The notes below the pieces were generated by a model. The model was not told the origin of the DNA and did no database searches. It worked only from the letters and a program-made list of their open reading frames with translations. This document shows positions 1 to 12,200 of a DNA stretch of 64,000 nucleotides, in pieces. The DNA lies in contig CM076259.1 of the NCBI GenBank assembly GCA_038380795.1, positions 75,140,200-75,204,199 on the forward strand, read 5' to 3'. The translations under genes and the position numbers were made by a program. Each line of letters starts with the position of its first letter. Position 1 is the stretch's first letter. Origin of the DNA: Pyrocephalus nanus. Taxonomy: Eukaryota; Chordata; Aves; Passeriformes; Tyrannidae.

Positions 1-1011
1 ACATATCATTTTGTATTAGCGTAAAATCTTCAGTTGTTTTTAATCTCAAAATTAAATTTATCTTTAAAATGAATTAAGATTTGTTGTTCAAAGAATAAGT
101 TATAAGAAAAAAAAGAGTGCATGACTCAAAGTCTCACCTCTAACATACACTAAATATTTCATTCAGTTTAATTTTGATTGACTGCCACAGATGAGGAGGT
201 TTGGCTTTCTGGAAGTGAGGGAAAGATAATGATGGTCATAGAGAGGTTTTTTGAGGAGCATCCAAAGTCTTGTTATGGAATCATCTTCTCTATGTCTTGC
301 TGGTTTGTGTCCACCTCCCATCTTTTTTGAATTGAAGATGTTCTTAGCTTGTGGCTTCTCAGTAAAGTATTCCATTATAGGACTGAAATAAAAAATTCAA
401 CCCTGAAGCTGCCAACACAATCATAATTTGTAGTTATAGCTATGTAATCAGATTGCTGAAGTGACTCATAAAGCACCATAGCCCCCCATGAACAGCAAGA
501 TCTAGCAGAGCACAGCAATGTAAAGGATCTGATATGTTGTTGTCATATCATTAATGCAGAGAAATAGGCCCCTCTAAAAAAGTGGCTTACTTGTGTATGG
601 TCACCACGAGTCTACCACCAGCAAAACAGGAGGATGTTTGGCATGGGGTTGACCCAGGGTCTTCACCACAGCTGCAGCCATCCATCTCTGGAGCTGGTGA
701 CTTCAGCTTCTCTGATGGAGACAGAAGTGAAAACCTCTCCTAATACCACACTGCCATGGTGACAGCATTAACTGGGAAAGAGGAGACTGGATTGCTTGAG
801 TTTCTCAGAGGGATGCTACAATCACTACCTGAGCAGCAGCTAGCTGTACATAGCGAAGAATTCAAAAGATATGGAGGCAAAAGGGGGAGTAAGAGCAGTG
901 GTCAGACAGTGTTTACTCTGCAGCCCTTATAGGTCAAGCTGTGTTTCTTTCTGTGATACGTTATGTATTCTGGACAAAGATTATTGCTCTTTTTGCTACT
1001 TTCTTTCTTTT
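1..1011. other. No gene seen; AT-rich non-coding
   Basis: No supported coding frame or recognisable repeat. The first 590 bases are strongly AT-rich. About 590-870 has noticeably more G+C and fewer A/T runs than its surroundings, which could be an old, diverged element or a conserved segment. I could not assign it to any family. Confidence 0.6.
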
Positions 1012-1050
1012 TTTGTTTGTTTGTTTGTTGTTTGTTTGTTTGTTTGTTTG
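1012..1050 (+). repeat. (TTTG)n microsatellite
   Basis: Nine TTTG tetramers with one TTG trimer interruption in the middle (1028-1030), preceded by a T-rich (TTTC-like) lead-in at about 1000-1011. It reads as (CAAA)n on the other strand. The short open frames here, with runs of Phe/Val/Cys or Lys/Gln/Thr, are products of this repeat and not genes. Confidence 0.95.
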
Positions 1051-4014
1051 GTATGTATGGAAAAATAGCTTTAGTCCACCTCATTGTAATAAATTCAAAT
1101 GCAGGAATGCTTTGAATTTTCTGCCTTTAATTTAGCAAATATTTTCAGACACGTTTCTGCCCATTAAATGTTTCATATAAATCAAGTAGGAAGTGAGTTT
1201 CCTATTCAGATATAATACATCAGACCTCAACATGATTCATCTCATCAGAGAAAATAAATATGCCATGAGACCTATCTAATCTATCCAAAATAGCTCAGAA
1301 ATTTGCCGAAATTCCCAGAAATGACAGAGCAAGAAGGATATTATAAATTTTTGTGTAATGATTTCTGATAACTTATATATTAAAAAAAAGAGGATGATTG
1401 CTATAGCAAAATGCTAACAGTTGCTGAGTATGTTTTGGGAGTTACTCATCTGTCCTAACTTAATATGCCATTTGATTAAAGTCATATGTTCTCAGACTGC
1501 TAGAGCAAGAATTTTATTGTTAGGAAAGGGAAACTTAGCAAACCACATATTTTTAATACAGTGTCTTGTTGATTTTTTTCAGTAAATTCATTTTGCTTTC
1601 AAAAATAAAATTTTTCAGATTTCCAAAGGTTGATGAATGTTACTCTTCATTTCACCTAACTTTAGATGTCTAGGTTGGTCACCTTAAGCTTCTACAGCCA
1701 GTGGGAAAGGCAATTCCAAAACATCCAAGGTATCAAAACTTTTTCATGCATACTTCTCAAGATGACCTGAATTTCCTTGGAAGGCACTTTTCTCTACATC
1801 TCAATTAAATTTAATTCTCAGATGAAGTATAAGTGCATTCTTGTGAAATTAATGAAAGATTTTTTTGCTGTTCTGAAGAAAGGCTTAACATGGTCTCAGC
1901 TGTTTGAGAGGGGGAGGGAGTGTCAGGCAGGAGGACAAATGTATAATCCAAAGGCTACATATATTCATCCCTAAATCATAGGAGACAGATAACTACAGGA
2001 AATTATGTGAGAGCAAGAAGCAGTCTTTCACTCTCTAATGTAGGCCTGATCTAAAGCCTTATGATGCTATATTGAATCTTTTAATATGAGTTTAATGACA
2101 ATCCAGACATAATTGAAGAAAACTCATTGAACTGGAACTCAGTTTCCATTTTCCTGCACAGCAAGAGCTCCCAAAGAAGATGAAAGGCCCAAAGTATAAA
2201 TTTATCTTAACTAAAAGCATTATCTGACCGTATAAGTGTTTAGTCTTCATTTTATTTGTTGTATCCTTTTCTACTATAATTGAAATACTAATGAATATTA
2301 AGAAATAAATTTAAGTGATTGCCTCATTTTCTAATGGAAAAGGGATGAAGCTTTTCTTTAAGGATCTCCAGTTGCCTTTGAACACTGCTCTAATGACCGA
2401 GCTTCTTACAGCTGTTGAAATAACCATGATCTTGGAATCGAAACAAATCAACCTCCAAGCAATTGGAACCCCTTGTTCACGTCGATACTATGCTTATTTA
2501 TTGTGAGTTCAATTAAGAGACAAAATTAGAGAAGACCAGACCCAATTTCCTGTTTATCAAAACTTTAATATATTTCAATACCACATGGGTAAATGGCAAC
2601 TTTTAACTCGAGATCACGTTTTCCAATGGCTCTGCTGCTGCACACCAGCTTCATACAGATTTATGTTCCAATTGGATGTAGTGACAGAGGTTGATTTTTT
2701 ATAGACATAACTAGAGAAAATGTTTATTAAGGTTTTTAAATTCACAGACACTTCACAGTATATAACCTTATTTTTTCATCAGCAGCTAATCCAAATTATC
2801 CAACGATATTTTATAGAAGAGGGTTGACCAACACTGGGTCTGTTGACCCACACTTAGATTTTATGAAAAGCGCAGTGACAGCTGTCATGAGGTTTGACAC
2901 GATTTGTAAATCACGTAAAAAAAATTATTATGCTTTGTAACATTAAATCATCTTTCTGGATATGATTTTTTCATTGTTCTGTTTCATACAAGTGAACCAG
3001 TGGCTACATAGATAGCTGTGTCCATTGCTAGTAAAAGGAACAGCATAATAGTGCATTACTCTAGGTTTATGCAGATGTCTCATTGCTGCTGGCAATGAAG
3101 CTACATCAATATAAATCTAGTTTATCACCAGCATGAATTATGCTCACATTCGTAATTTAGATCTTATGGGATAGTATTCATAATTGAAAATGCATTATTT
3201 GCTGTTAATGGTAAGATTCTGTGTATATGTATTGAATTGATTTTAGTTCTGGCTATCAATTCAGAAGATTCTCCAAATACACTCTAAAATTTTGATTATC
3301 TACTCATTTTAAATTTTAATATTTAGCATCACTAGACTTACTTTTGTAGGCTCATTATAGTGGAATGGTAATTGTTCGTGCTGAGGAGTGTATGAAAAGA
3401 TTAATGGATTGTGACTCAGTACCTGCTGAGTCTTCAAGCAAAATAATTTATGCTTTCTTAACACATTTATCTTTGAATTTACTTCCCAGCAAAAACTATT
3501 ATCTAAGGTGAAAGCATTCATTGACTTGTAATGATAATAATGCTATCTGGATTTAGAGGTAATATTATGCATATTATTGGTACTGAGGATAAGATAAAGG
3601 CAGCAAAAAAATCAAAATGTGTTGAGGCTAACCATAGAGGTCAATGGGAAAGAGACAGTCTTAAACAAATACATGAGTAGTAAAAGATTAACTGGGGAGA
3701 AAGTAGATCTAATAAAAGAAAAAATAATGCAGGCGATGAAACAAATGGTAAAAAATAGCTGACATGTTATTTTAATTTGAAAATTCTCTTCAGAAATGAA
3801 GTAATACGAATAATTAGCAGGCAAAAAAACCCTGTAAAGGCAAAGTCGAACATGTGCAAATCAGTCAGTTGAGATGCTGTGCTGCCCAAGATGTTAATAT
3901 GTCTGTTTAATAGGCAGAAGAGATTTTCAAAGCTGTCAAGGACAAAATGTGTCTTACTCTATGCAAGTTAGTGATAGTCAAGAGCCTAGTGACTGCATAT
4001 TTTGGTATACTTAC
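1051..4014. other. No gene seen; AT-rich non-coding
   Basis: No exon, RNA gene or transposon recognised. Open frames of 60-70 codons lie on both strands without codon structure or domains. A small inverted repeat with 6-bp arms, TGGGTC and GACCCA around a TGTT spacer, lies at 2835-2850. It could be a chance hairpin or a nuclear-receptor-like half-site pair. Confidence 0.55.
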
Positions 4015-4411
4015 TAATGGAGACACCATTTAGGTCTTCTCACCCTAAGGAAGGAAGGTTCAGGTGGATCTTATCACAGTTTTGAAGTACCTAAAGGGTG
4101 TCTACTAATATGACAGAGGCCATAGGGAAGAAGCCATATGGAGTGGACAAGGAGCATGGGCACAAGTTGCATTGAGAGAGGTTTTATCTTGATATAATAT
4201 GGAAATTTTTTACAGTGACAATAATCATTCACTGGAACAACTTCCATAGGGATGTGGTGAAGTCCTCATCACTAGAGGTTTTCAAGGCACAACTAGACAG
4301 GATGCTAAATAATCTCAACTGGCCCCCCTTTTCCATGGAAGTTTGGACCCTATGATCTTTCAAGGTCCCTTTAGTCCTCAACTCTTCTCTGATTTTATGA
4401 TTCTATTTCTG
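4015..4411 (+). mobile_element. CR1 LINE, 5'-truncated 3' end
   Basis: This is the 3' terminal part of a CR1 non-LTR retrotransposon in plus orientation. It contains the DNA that encodes the C-terminal tail of the CR1 ORF2 protein (reverse transcriptase polyprotein), including the stretch reading like 'TGGAACAACTTCCATAGGG'. The short 3' UTR follows, with the CCTATGATCTTTCAAGGTCC-like motif, and the element ends in the diagnostic tandem octamer (TTATGATTCTATTT at about 4395-4409). CR1 has no poly(A) tail, and none is seen. Many frame-breaking changes and substitutions indicate an old, dead copy. The 5' edge is approximate; the 3' edge is fixed by the octamers. It is the only plus-strand CR1 I found here. 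Confidence 0.85.
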
Positions 4412-6063
4412 AAGAGTCATGGACAATGAGGAGCAGTAGCAACAAATCAAATGCACACCTAGGTAGGAGGGTTTTTTTCATTTTTCTTTTTAAAAGTAGG
4501 AGGAAGAGAACACCATTGGCAGACTCCCACACACATGATTTCTATTCCAGCAGTACTAGAACTGATGATACAGGGTGAGAATTACAAACAGCTCCAAGAC
4601 AGTAAATCTCTGGTAAGCAAGCAGCATGAAATTATAATAATTTTATTTTGAAAACTACATTCATTTCTTATACAGGATATGTGGGTAAAGCCTTCTTATT
4701 TTATAAAATTATGGTGACCAGGAAAGGTCATAGCTGAAACAAAAAAATTCAGTCACACAAGAGGAAAGAGTTGTGACATGAAAAGCAAGTCTTCTTTCAT
4801 GTATGGCATACTATTTTAAAGAGCTTGTTTCCATGTACCTTTCAATAAATTAGCTTTCATCAGTTGAATGCATGTGACCAGCATCTTATCACTGATTGCT
4901 TTGCATGCAGGAGGTATCCACGTCTTGGTCTCAAGAGAATATTTACCTGTCTCTCCTATGCCTTGTGACTGACAGCAGTGTGTATGCACCACATTAATAG
5001 CACTGCTCTGAATGTGAGTCTAGCAGGAAACCTTTCTGAGAGAAGATGAATTGTTACACAAATCAACTCCAATCACACCCAAAGGCTTCATTCTGAATAG
5101 ATCCAGGAACTAACACAACCCTCAAGATACATTAATGATGTATTGTCTTCTTATTCTAAGCTGTTCACAACCTCTCCAGTGAAACAGTTCTCCTACCAGT
5201 CAGGGTCTAGGTCCAAATAACACTGCTGAGAACAAGACAGTAACCTGTTCTGAAAAACAAAAACTCAGTCTATGTCAATTCACCTTCCTGCAGCCCTTCA
5301 GGGTGTGTGCCTCCAGAAAGAACCTATAGAAATATCTGGAAAGATACGAAGGGAGAAAACATCTAAGTTTATTTTGACTGATTAAATTAGGAGAAGCAAA
5401 TAAACTTCTATTTAGAAGATAGGCATGTGAACTACACAGAAGGTACATTTTGGGTTATATTGTAGTCTTTGGTGTATGACCCTTTCTCATGGCAGTAAAG
5501 CAATAGCTGGTAATAAGCAATCTAAGTGAGGCAAGGGGATTGTAACAGGGGTGTACCTACATCAAATTATATGAGATTCATCTCTTCCATTTCTGCTTTT
5601 TGAGTCTTGCTTTCAAGAAAGCTGGGAGTATGTGATGTACAAGGCACACACAGCTAGCTTGACACATTGGGATTGCCCTTGAGCAATGTCTGTGAGCTGC
5701 ACAGATGGCCAGAACACATACAGTACGCTTTACGTGTTCTGGATGCATTGATCTGATTGCATATGCTCAGCAGTCTGTTATGCAAAGCATTTAAATACTT
5801 GGCCACTGATCAGAGTTACAGCTACTGCTCAGGCCAGGTCATTGGTGTTCAGTAATCCTGGAGAAGCATTCTTTTCTCATTGGTCCTAAAGTAAGGGCTA
5901 AGACAACTTGTCTGCTTTTCCCTTGCAGGTAGCATGACATGCTTGTGTATAATAAGAACCTGTGGAATCCACCACTCCACGTCATAAGGGGTTGGAGTGG
6001 AGGCTGAGTGCTTTTAAAGATTCAAACCCTTTAAATATTAAATATTAACCACTGTCACATGCA
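4412..6063. other. No gene seen; non-coding between two CR1 copies
   Basis: Ordinary AT-rich sequence of mixed composition. No repeat family, exon or RNA gene is recognisable. Long A/T runs are fewer than elsewhere, but nothing specific can be named. Confidence 0.5.
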
Positions 6064-6500
6064 CTCACAGAATCACAGGATAGGTCAGTTTGGAAGTTAC
6101 CTCAGTGGATCATCTGGCCCAACCTCCCTGCTCAAGCAGAATCATCCTGGAGCACATTGCACTCAAGTGCATCCTGACAGTTCTTGCATAACTCCAGTGA
6201 GGGAGACTCCACAACCTCTCTGGATAATCTGTTCCAGTATGCAGTACTCGCACAGTGAAGTAGTTCTTTATGTTCAGATGGAACTTCCTGTGCATCAGTT
6301 TCTGCCTGTTGCCTCTTTTCCCATTATTTGGCACCATTGAGAAGAACCTGGCTCCATCCTCTTGACACCCATGCTTTATATATTTGTACACATTAATGAG
6401 GTCCCCTCTCAGTTGCCTCCTCTTGAGGCTGAACAGGTTCAGCTCTCTCAGCCTTTCCTTGTAAGAGATATTCTCCAGACCCTTGACCAACTGAGCAACA
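6064..6500 (-). mobile_element. CR1 LINE with ORF2 C-terminal remnant, minus strand
   Basis: On the minus strand the element runs from about 6500 to its 3' end near 6064, where the terminal repeats appear on the plus strand as CAGAATCACAGGAT. A 146-codon open frame at 6110-6550 (minus) contains a recognisable CR1 ORF2 C-terminus: a 'VKGLE..SYKERLRELNLFSL' segment, then 'RGDLINVYKYI', a 'GNRQKLMHRKFHLNIKNYFT' block and 'RVLHTG'. After that point the similarity is lost, consistent with a small indel shifting the frame. The ORF's first methionine is not a native start, since CR1 ORF2 is much longer; the reverse-transcriptase and endonuclease domains are missing because of 5' truncation. The upstream edge could extend to about 6535. 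This is an inactive fossil. Confidence 0.9.
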
Positions 6501-6535
6501 ACAAAAGTACTCAAAGACAACTCTAGACTCCAAAC

Positions 6536-8526
6536 ATAATTTGTACTCAAAGTAATGATGGTGAATCTGATAAGATATGAATAATAAAATCCTTTGTGGA
6601 TTTATTTTTAAAAAAGAAATATGGAGCAAAGAAAGATCCCTTTGTTCTATGTTCTTTGTTCTCTGTATATAGGAATAAACAGAGAATATTCCATGTGGAA
6701 GCATATGTGTTTCTTTTCTATGTTACTCTCAAACTCTTTGAAATGGCCTCAATTGGACCTATCAAGGTGAATCACAGCTATCCCTGTAGAAGTTTAAGGG
6801 TTAATGAAGTCTAAAATAATGAATGCAGTTCATCAGTTGAATTGATAGATTTGTTTCTGATTTATTTATAGCAAACAAAGAAGGAGGATTAAAGTACCTA
6901 ATACTGTAATTGAACTCAAGTCCTTTTCAAAATCCCTGTGAGAAAAGCACTGCCCTACCTTTTATCTATTGTGATATAATTTTTTATTATATCTGTGCTC
7001 CACTTCACAGTTCTTTATTAACTCCCTGTACAACTATTTACTGTTCTGAATTACTTCAGGTGCCTTTCTGAATACAAGTATCCTGGTTCTAATAAAAAGA
7101 AAAAAAAAACATAGAAGGTTTTCATGTGTGTAAGATACTTTAAAGAAAGATACTGAGGCAACCAATGCATTAAACACATTTTTATGGAGATATAAATCAC
7201 TCAAACCAATCATTTAAACACTCATAAATTGGTAGTGAATACAACTCCTAAAATTAAGAAATTTAGGAAAATAATATTGTGAAATCATCTACTTTTGATT
7301 GTCCCCATTTTCAGTTCATTAGCATTTTAATAACAAACCTGCATTTCAATAATTTATTTTCCTTCTTAAGTCTAAAGAACACTATTGATTTTGAAGACTG
7401 GTGATTAAAGGAATTATGACTTTTTTCATAAGGGCTAATTCTTCAACTTTTCTTGTAATTACAAGATTGAAGACTTGACCATGACTATTTTCATAAAGGT
7501 CAGGTTAATTCTCTGCCTAGGAGCACTGCATTGCATTAATGCTTTCCCGGATACCTTCCTTTATTTTTCTTGAAATCAACCCCTCTCTGATGTGCTATGC
7601 AAAATGCATAAAAAGGGCAAATCAAATAACTGTTTAAAAAAAGGTAAAGATACAATGAAAGTGGAATTTTATTCTGTCTTTTTCTGAGGCAGTTTTTGCC
7701 TCACCTAGTGCTAACTTGAAAGCTGTCCTTCTGTCCTCAGATATATGATTCCCGTCCTCTATCCTAGACATTTTATTTAATGCTGTACTGTCATCCATAT
7801 ATATTTTAAGAAACAAAAGGATTTGGTGTTTGGAATATCTTCTTTTACTGAATCACTTTTCAGTTTTCCTCTTCTACTCATTTCCCTGGATGGGGGTGTT
7901 CCAGGGCTGAATTTTCATGCTAATAAGTACAATCAGTTCTGTCTTTTCCCACATGTAAAGGAACAGCAAAATTTTCTCTATCTTTGTTGTCTTTGTGCAA
8001 TTCCAAGTATAATTTGAAACCTGAGATGACTATTCATTGTATCTAGGATCCAATTCTGCATGGAGCTATGCCTGTCTTAAAAACTGATTACTCCTTTAAT
8101 GCCTATTGACAGTGGTGCTTAGGGTGTTTGACATCTGATAGGAAACTCTTGGCTTTTTACAGATGGGGAGAGAAGGCTGCACATGATAATATCCCATAGG
8201 ACAATTCTTAATTGCCATATCTACTTTTATATCTTTACTGAGTATATATAAATCCCTATGCATAGGTAAATCTATTAAAAGGTGACCTGCTAAGTTTTTA
8301 ATTTAAAAAATTGAGTTCTGGTGTCCCCCACTGTCCCCTTTTTATGATCTCCAACTGAGAGAAAATAATGCATCAGGGGTTAGGAATATTATAATTACTA
8401 TTTAATCACAAAATTAACACCTGAATAGTTTTAAAACCAAAGAGCTCCTTATAAAAGATAAGTGACTGAATACATAAATGACTTAGTTTAAGACCAGCAT
8501 AAGGAAACAGAGCATAAAATCATGCA
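6536..8526. other. No gene seen; AT-rich non-coding
   Basis: Strongly AT-rich, with several A or T runs (for example about 7101-7110). No transposon or coding similarity was recognised, and short open frames in several registers have no domain content. Confidence 0.55.
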
Positions 8527-8589
8527 TTTATATATTATATATAAATATAAAAATATATATTATATAAATATATATTATATATATTATAA
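8527..8589. repeat. AT-rich simple repeat (TA/TATAA-like)
   Basis: About 60 bases composed almost only of A and T in an imperfect (TA)n/(ATATAA)n pattern, including several self-complementary ATATATTATAT-type blocks. It could extrude as a hairpin. Its length is likely to vary between individuals. Confidence 0.9.
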
Positions 8590-9134
8590 AACACCAAAAT
8601 TATGAATTTATCTGTCTATACAGCAGTATATTGTTATAGGAACATGGAGACCACCTGAGATTAAAAAATTCACCGAATCTGAATCCTTTTTGTGGGGTCT
8701 TACTCAAAATCTCAGAAAACAACAGTGGAAAAAGGATTTCTTGACATCCATAAACTTTTGATCAGTCCTTACAATATATTTCTATTCTTTACATGCTATT
8801 CTGTGCTGTAAATACTGTGTATGTGTTTAGCATTCTTTAACAAAAAAACAAGTTTTGAAACACAGACCAGAAAATTATTTTTTTTTCAACGGGGATGTTG
8901 AAGCAAATCTGCAGTTTTTTATTATATACCTGGATTTGTACATATATAGTTTATTTTTGTACGGTCTTTCAGCTTAAGTGAAAGGCATAAGAATTTTTTC
9001 ACTTGAGTCTTCATCATACCAAAGTGTAGAGTGTCTGAATTTGCATAAGACAAGACCTGGAGCACAGGTTTTTCCACTTGTAGATCCACTCTAAGCATTA
9101 CTACTTCTTTCTCCTTTTCCTTCTCAGATTATTT
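8590..9134. other. No gene seen
   Basis: AT-rich sequence with an 8-9 base T run near 8880. Nothing recognisable. Confidence 0.5.
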
Positions 9135-9200
9135 TTATTCACTTATTGTTCATTCACTTTTATTCACTTATTGTTCATTGTTTATTCACTTATTGTTCAT
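9135..9200 (+). repeat. Three copies of a 19-bp unit, short tandem repeat
   Basis: The unit TTATTCACTTATTGTTCAT occurs three times without mismatch, at 9135-9153, 9160-9178 and 9182-9200. The copies are separated by 6-bp and 3-bp spacers, giving periods of 25 and 22 bp. The spacers are TCACTT-like and TGT-like, so the array grew by unequal duplication with small indels. It encodes nothing recognisable. It is a minisatellite seed rather than a CRISPR array: the spacers are far too short and not unique protospacer-sized segments. Confidence 0.92.
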
Positions 9201-12200
9201 CATGCCTCTTTAATAATTTATAAAGCATCTTAGAGACCTGTCTTCTTAGTGATCTGAACAACTCAGGCCAGTTGAATACAGATATTGTGTAGAGCAAATG
9301 GCTGCATTGAAGCAGATGCTGAAGACTAGCTTGAAATACTTTTGCTTACTGTCACAAGTCTCTTTTTCCACTCTTTGTTTTTTTTTTTCAGTGCACAGTG
9401 CATGAGACCAAGCTTATCTCCAGCCAAATAAGACAAGACAGCAATACTAGAATTTGGGTGAAATCTTCCAGTTTATTTGGCAAATATTTTATGTTAATGG
9501 AAGTCGGGGTGACAAAGAGCTGATGGCTGTGTGTGTGCATATTTTACAAGGGAGAAAAGGGAGGTAGCTAAGTAGTAGGAGCCTGGCTTTCTTCCACGGT
9601 AAAGCAGGAGGTAAATCTGGTCTGTCCAATTGATTTGCTCAAGGTGTTTGCTGGAAGTGGCTGCTGTCTTACCCATATATTGCATAGCGTGAACATTTAC
9701 CTTGTGTATTTGTCAGAAAGGTTATTCTGGGTTTTAACAGTGCAGCATGAATTCTTTCCTAAAACAACTGTCCTAGGTCTCCAAAGCAGAAGGTGCTATC
9801 AAACTTTTGATTGTGGCCTGTCACTAATTTTGTTTTGCATTAAGTAATAAATATTATTCCAAAACAGATGCTGAAAAGAGGACGTAAAAGTTTAGAGAAG
9901 TTTAAGTTTAGAGAAGAACCAAGACTTAGTGAAATATTTGAAAGAAATGCATGTAGAACAAAGAAATAAAATAGCTTAATGTGTCTAGCTTCTCCAGATG
10001 CCAATTAAATGTGCATATAAAATATAAAAGTACTGTTAATTGTAAAAACTGAAAGTTCTACAAAAGTTCAGTATGATTTAAAGTGGTGCTGCTGCAACTG
10101 CTTCTTCCCTTCTGTACTTATTTTTGTATTTCTGACCCTACTTTGCAGTCGCTGACATTCGTCTCTGCTGTGGCTGTTTCAGGAAACTAGAGCAAAAGAA
10201 AGCTAATCTGGGTAGCAAAAAACACACACTCTGAAAGGCCAGAATGATAAACAAAGTGCTGGGAGGAGGAATATCATATTGGAATAATCTAATTAAAGAA
10301 ATGATGGTTTAGTTTTATTAAAACTCCTAGGATTAACTACATACATATTATTAACTACATATATATTATGTTCGAAAAGTTTCCTCATCCAGGATACATT
10401 CCAAGTGAATGTAAACATGATATGGAGAAAAATCCCACATGGTTGGGGAAAAAAATTATCATGCTTTGTCATAATTTTTATTAACTTTTATTATTTGAAA
10501 AGATGAAAAATAGAAAGCAAGATTTAGGTATTTCCCACCACTAGAAAATTGGTGGAACAATTGAAAGTAGGAAGAAGTGTTCTAGCATTCAGTTCTAAAA
10601 CTGCCATTAACTATAATTTTTATATTAGTAATAAAGAAATTTTTTTAAATAAAATGATTTGGGGAAAAAATTAATAAACATTCTGCAATATATCCACTAT
10701 GAAGACAGTTTCACTGATTATTAATTTTATAAGTGTTATTAATTGCTTTCATATTTTCATTTAATTAAGTATCCCCAATTCTATGCTATAATATATTTAA
10801 TTTTGTGTGAATAGCTTGCACCTTTTTCTTGTTAGTAGAAATGTAACGCAGAATTGAGCATTTAAAGCATTCAGTGAAAAGTAGTCATGGAGCTGAATTA
10901 AGTTATTCTGGATATATAGTGATATAATGGATTGCCAATGAACACAAAGAGCTTGGAATTCAGCCACTAAAATCCATCTGCAGAGCGTTAATTTAGTTCC
11001 TAAAGGGGAAACCTGGGAACTCCTACCAAGAGGGAGTCAGATGATTCTGCGTGAATGAGGACAACTGAGAAATGACTGATTGTGCTGTCCTTGAAAGCAA
11101 GGACTTACAGCTCTATTATACATCCTCAAGGTGGCAAGAATTAAGAGTTTTTCATGTGAATAAAATTTGAATATTTCTTTAGCTGCAGTTGCATGCAGGG
11201 AACCTCTGGAAAACTCAGATAATTTAGATGTTTGTAAATAAAAGACTTGCTATTTCTAGCTATTCTTTTCCCATCCCTATTCCTTTGGTTATCTAAGTAC
11301 CCTCAGGGATGCACCACTTCTGACTGGACCCTGCTGTTGTGCTCAAGGCATCTTGAAGGGAACCTCAGGGGTTCAACAACAGCCACCTGGTAGATTCCCA
11401 GCAGGAATTATTCAGGATGGTGGCATGTGCACACTACAGACTAAAGTAGAGTTTGTATAGAGCTCTAATTTCTCTTAAGACTAAGGAAATTTTAATGGAA
11501 TAAGCCAATAATTTGGGAGAATTCAATAATTTCACTGTCCTGGAATCTACAGGCACTATTTGGTTTATTCAAAATACCTTCACTTTCTTGTTGCTTGCAT
11601 GGCAATGGAAAGCACATATTTTTTGGTTTTTGCTCTTTCCTTTCATCTCCAAGATTTAGTATTTAATCTAGGCTACATCAACAACATCAGAAAATGATCC
11701 AGTAAAAAACTAAATCATATGTTGAGTAAATATTTTCTTCAGTACACTTCAGGCAGGTCTGTCAAGAAAACACGCTAAACTCATTTGACACAGAGCCTTA
11801 CATACCCAAAAGTCATCAGCAGAAGAGCAGCTACTTACCATGACTTCTGATCAAATATGTTCTGATATAATCAAATTCAGATTTGCAGTTTTTGCTTTTG
11901 AATATTCCACCTTACTGTTACTGGAGGTATGAAGCATTAGTTATCAAGGTTGATGCAGACAATAGTGAATAAATTTTATAAGTTAGAATATTCACAGATT
12001 GTCCACATTATCATATGCATTTTGAGAAAATGACTAGGTTTTATTAATAATAAATTGGCTAGAGTTCTTATTAAATAGTTCTCTTGGGCACAACAGTGAT
12101 AATGCCATATGTTATTTTTTTCCCTCATTCTCAGCTTTTTTAATTAAGGGTGCATGGGTGAAAGCAGTGAAGTCTCATTAATTTAATTAATAGATTGAGA

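Noticed and set aside
2835..2850. TGGGTC-TGTT-GACCCA as a nuclear receptor response element
   Set aside because: A 6-bp dyad occurs often by chance, the half-sites face in an unusual arrangement, and no other regulatory evidence is present.
6110..6550. 146-codon minus-strand frame as a host gene
   Set aside because: Its sequence is the C-terminal tail of CR1 ORF2, within a 5'-truncated element, so it is annotated as a mobile element.
9135..9200. Short regularly repeated units as a CRISPR-like array
   Set aside because: Spacers are only 3-6 bp, there are no cas genes, and the window is avian-type eukaryotic DNA.
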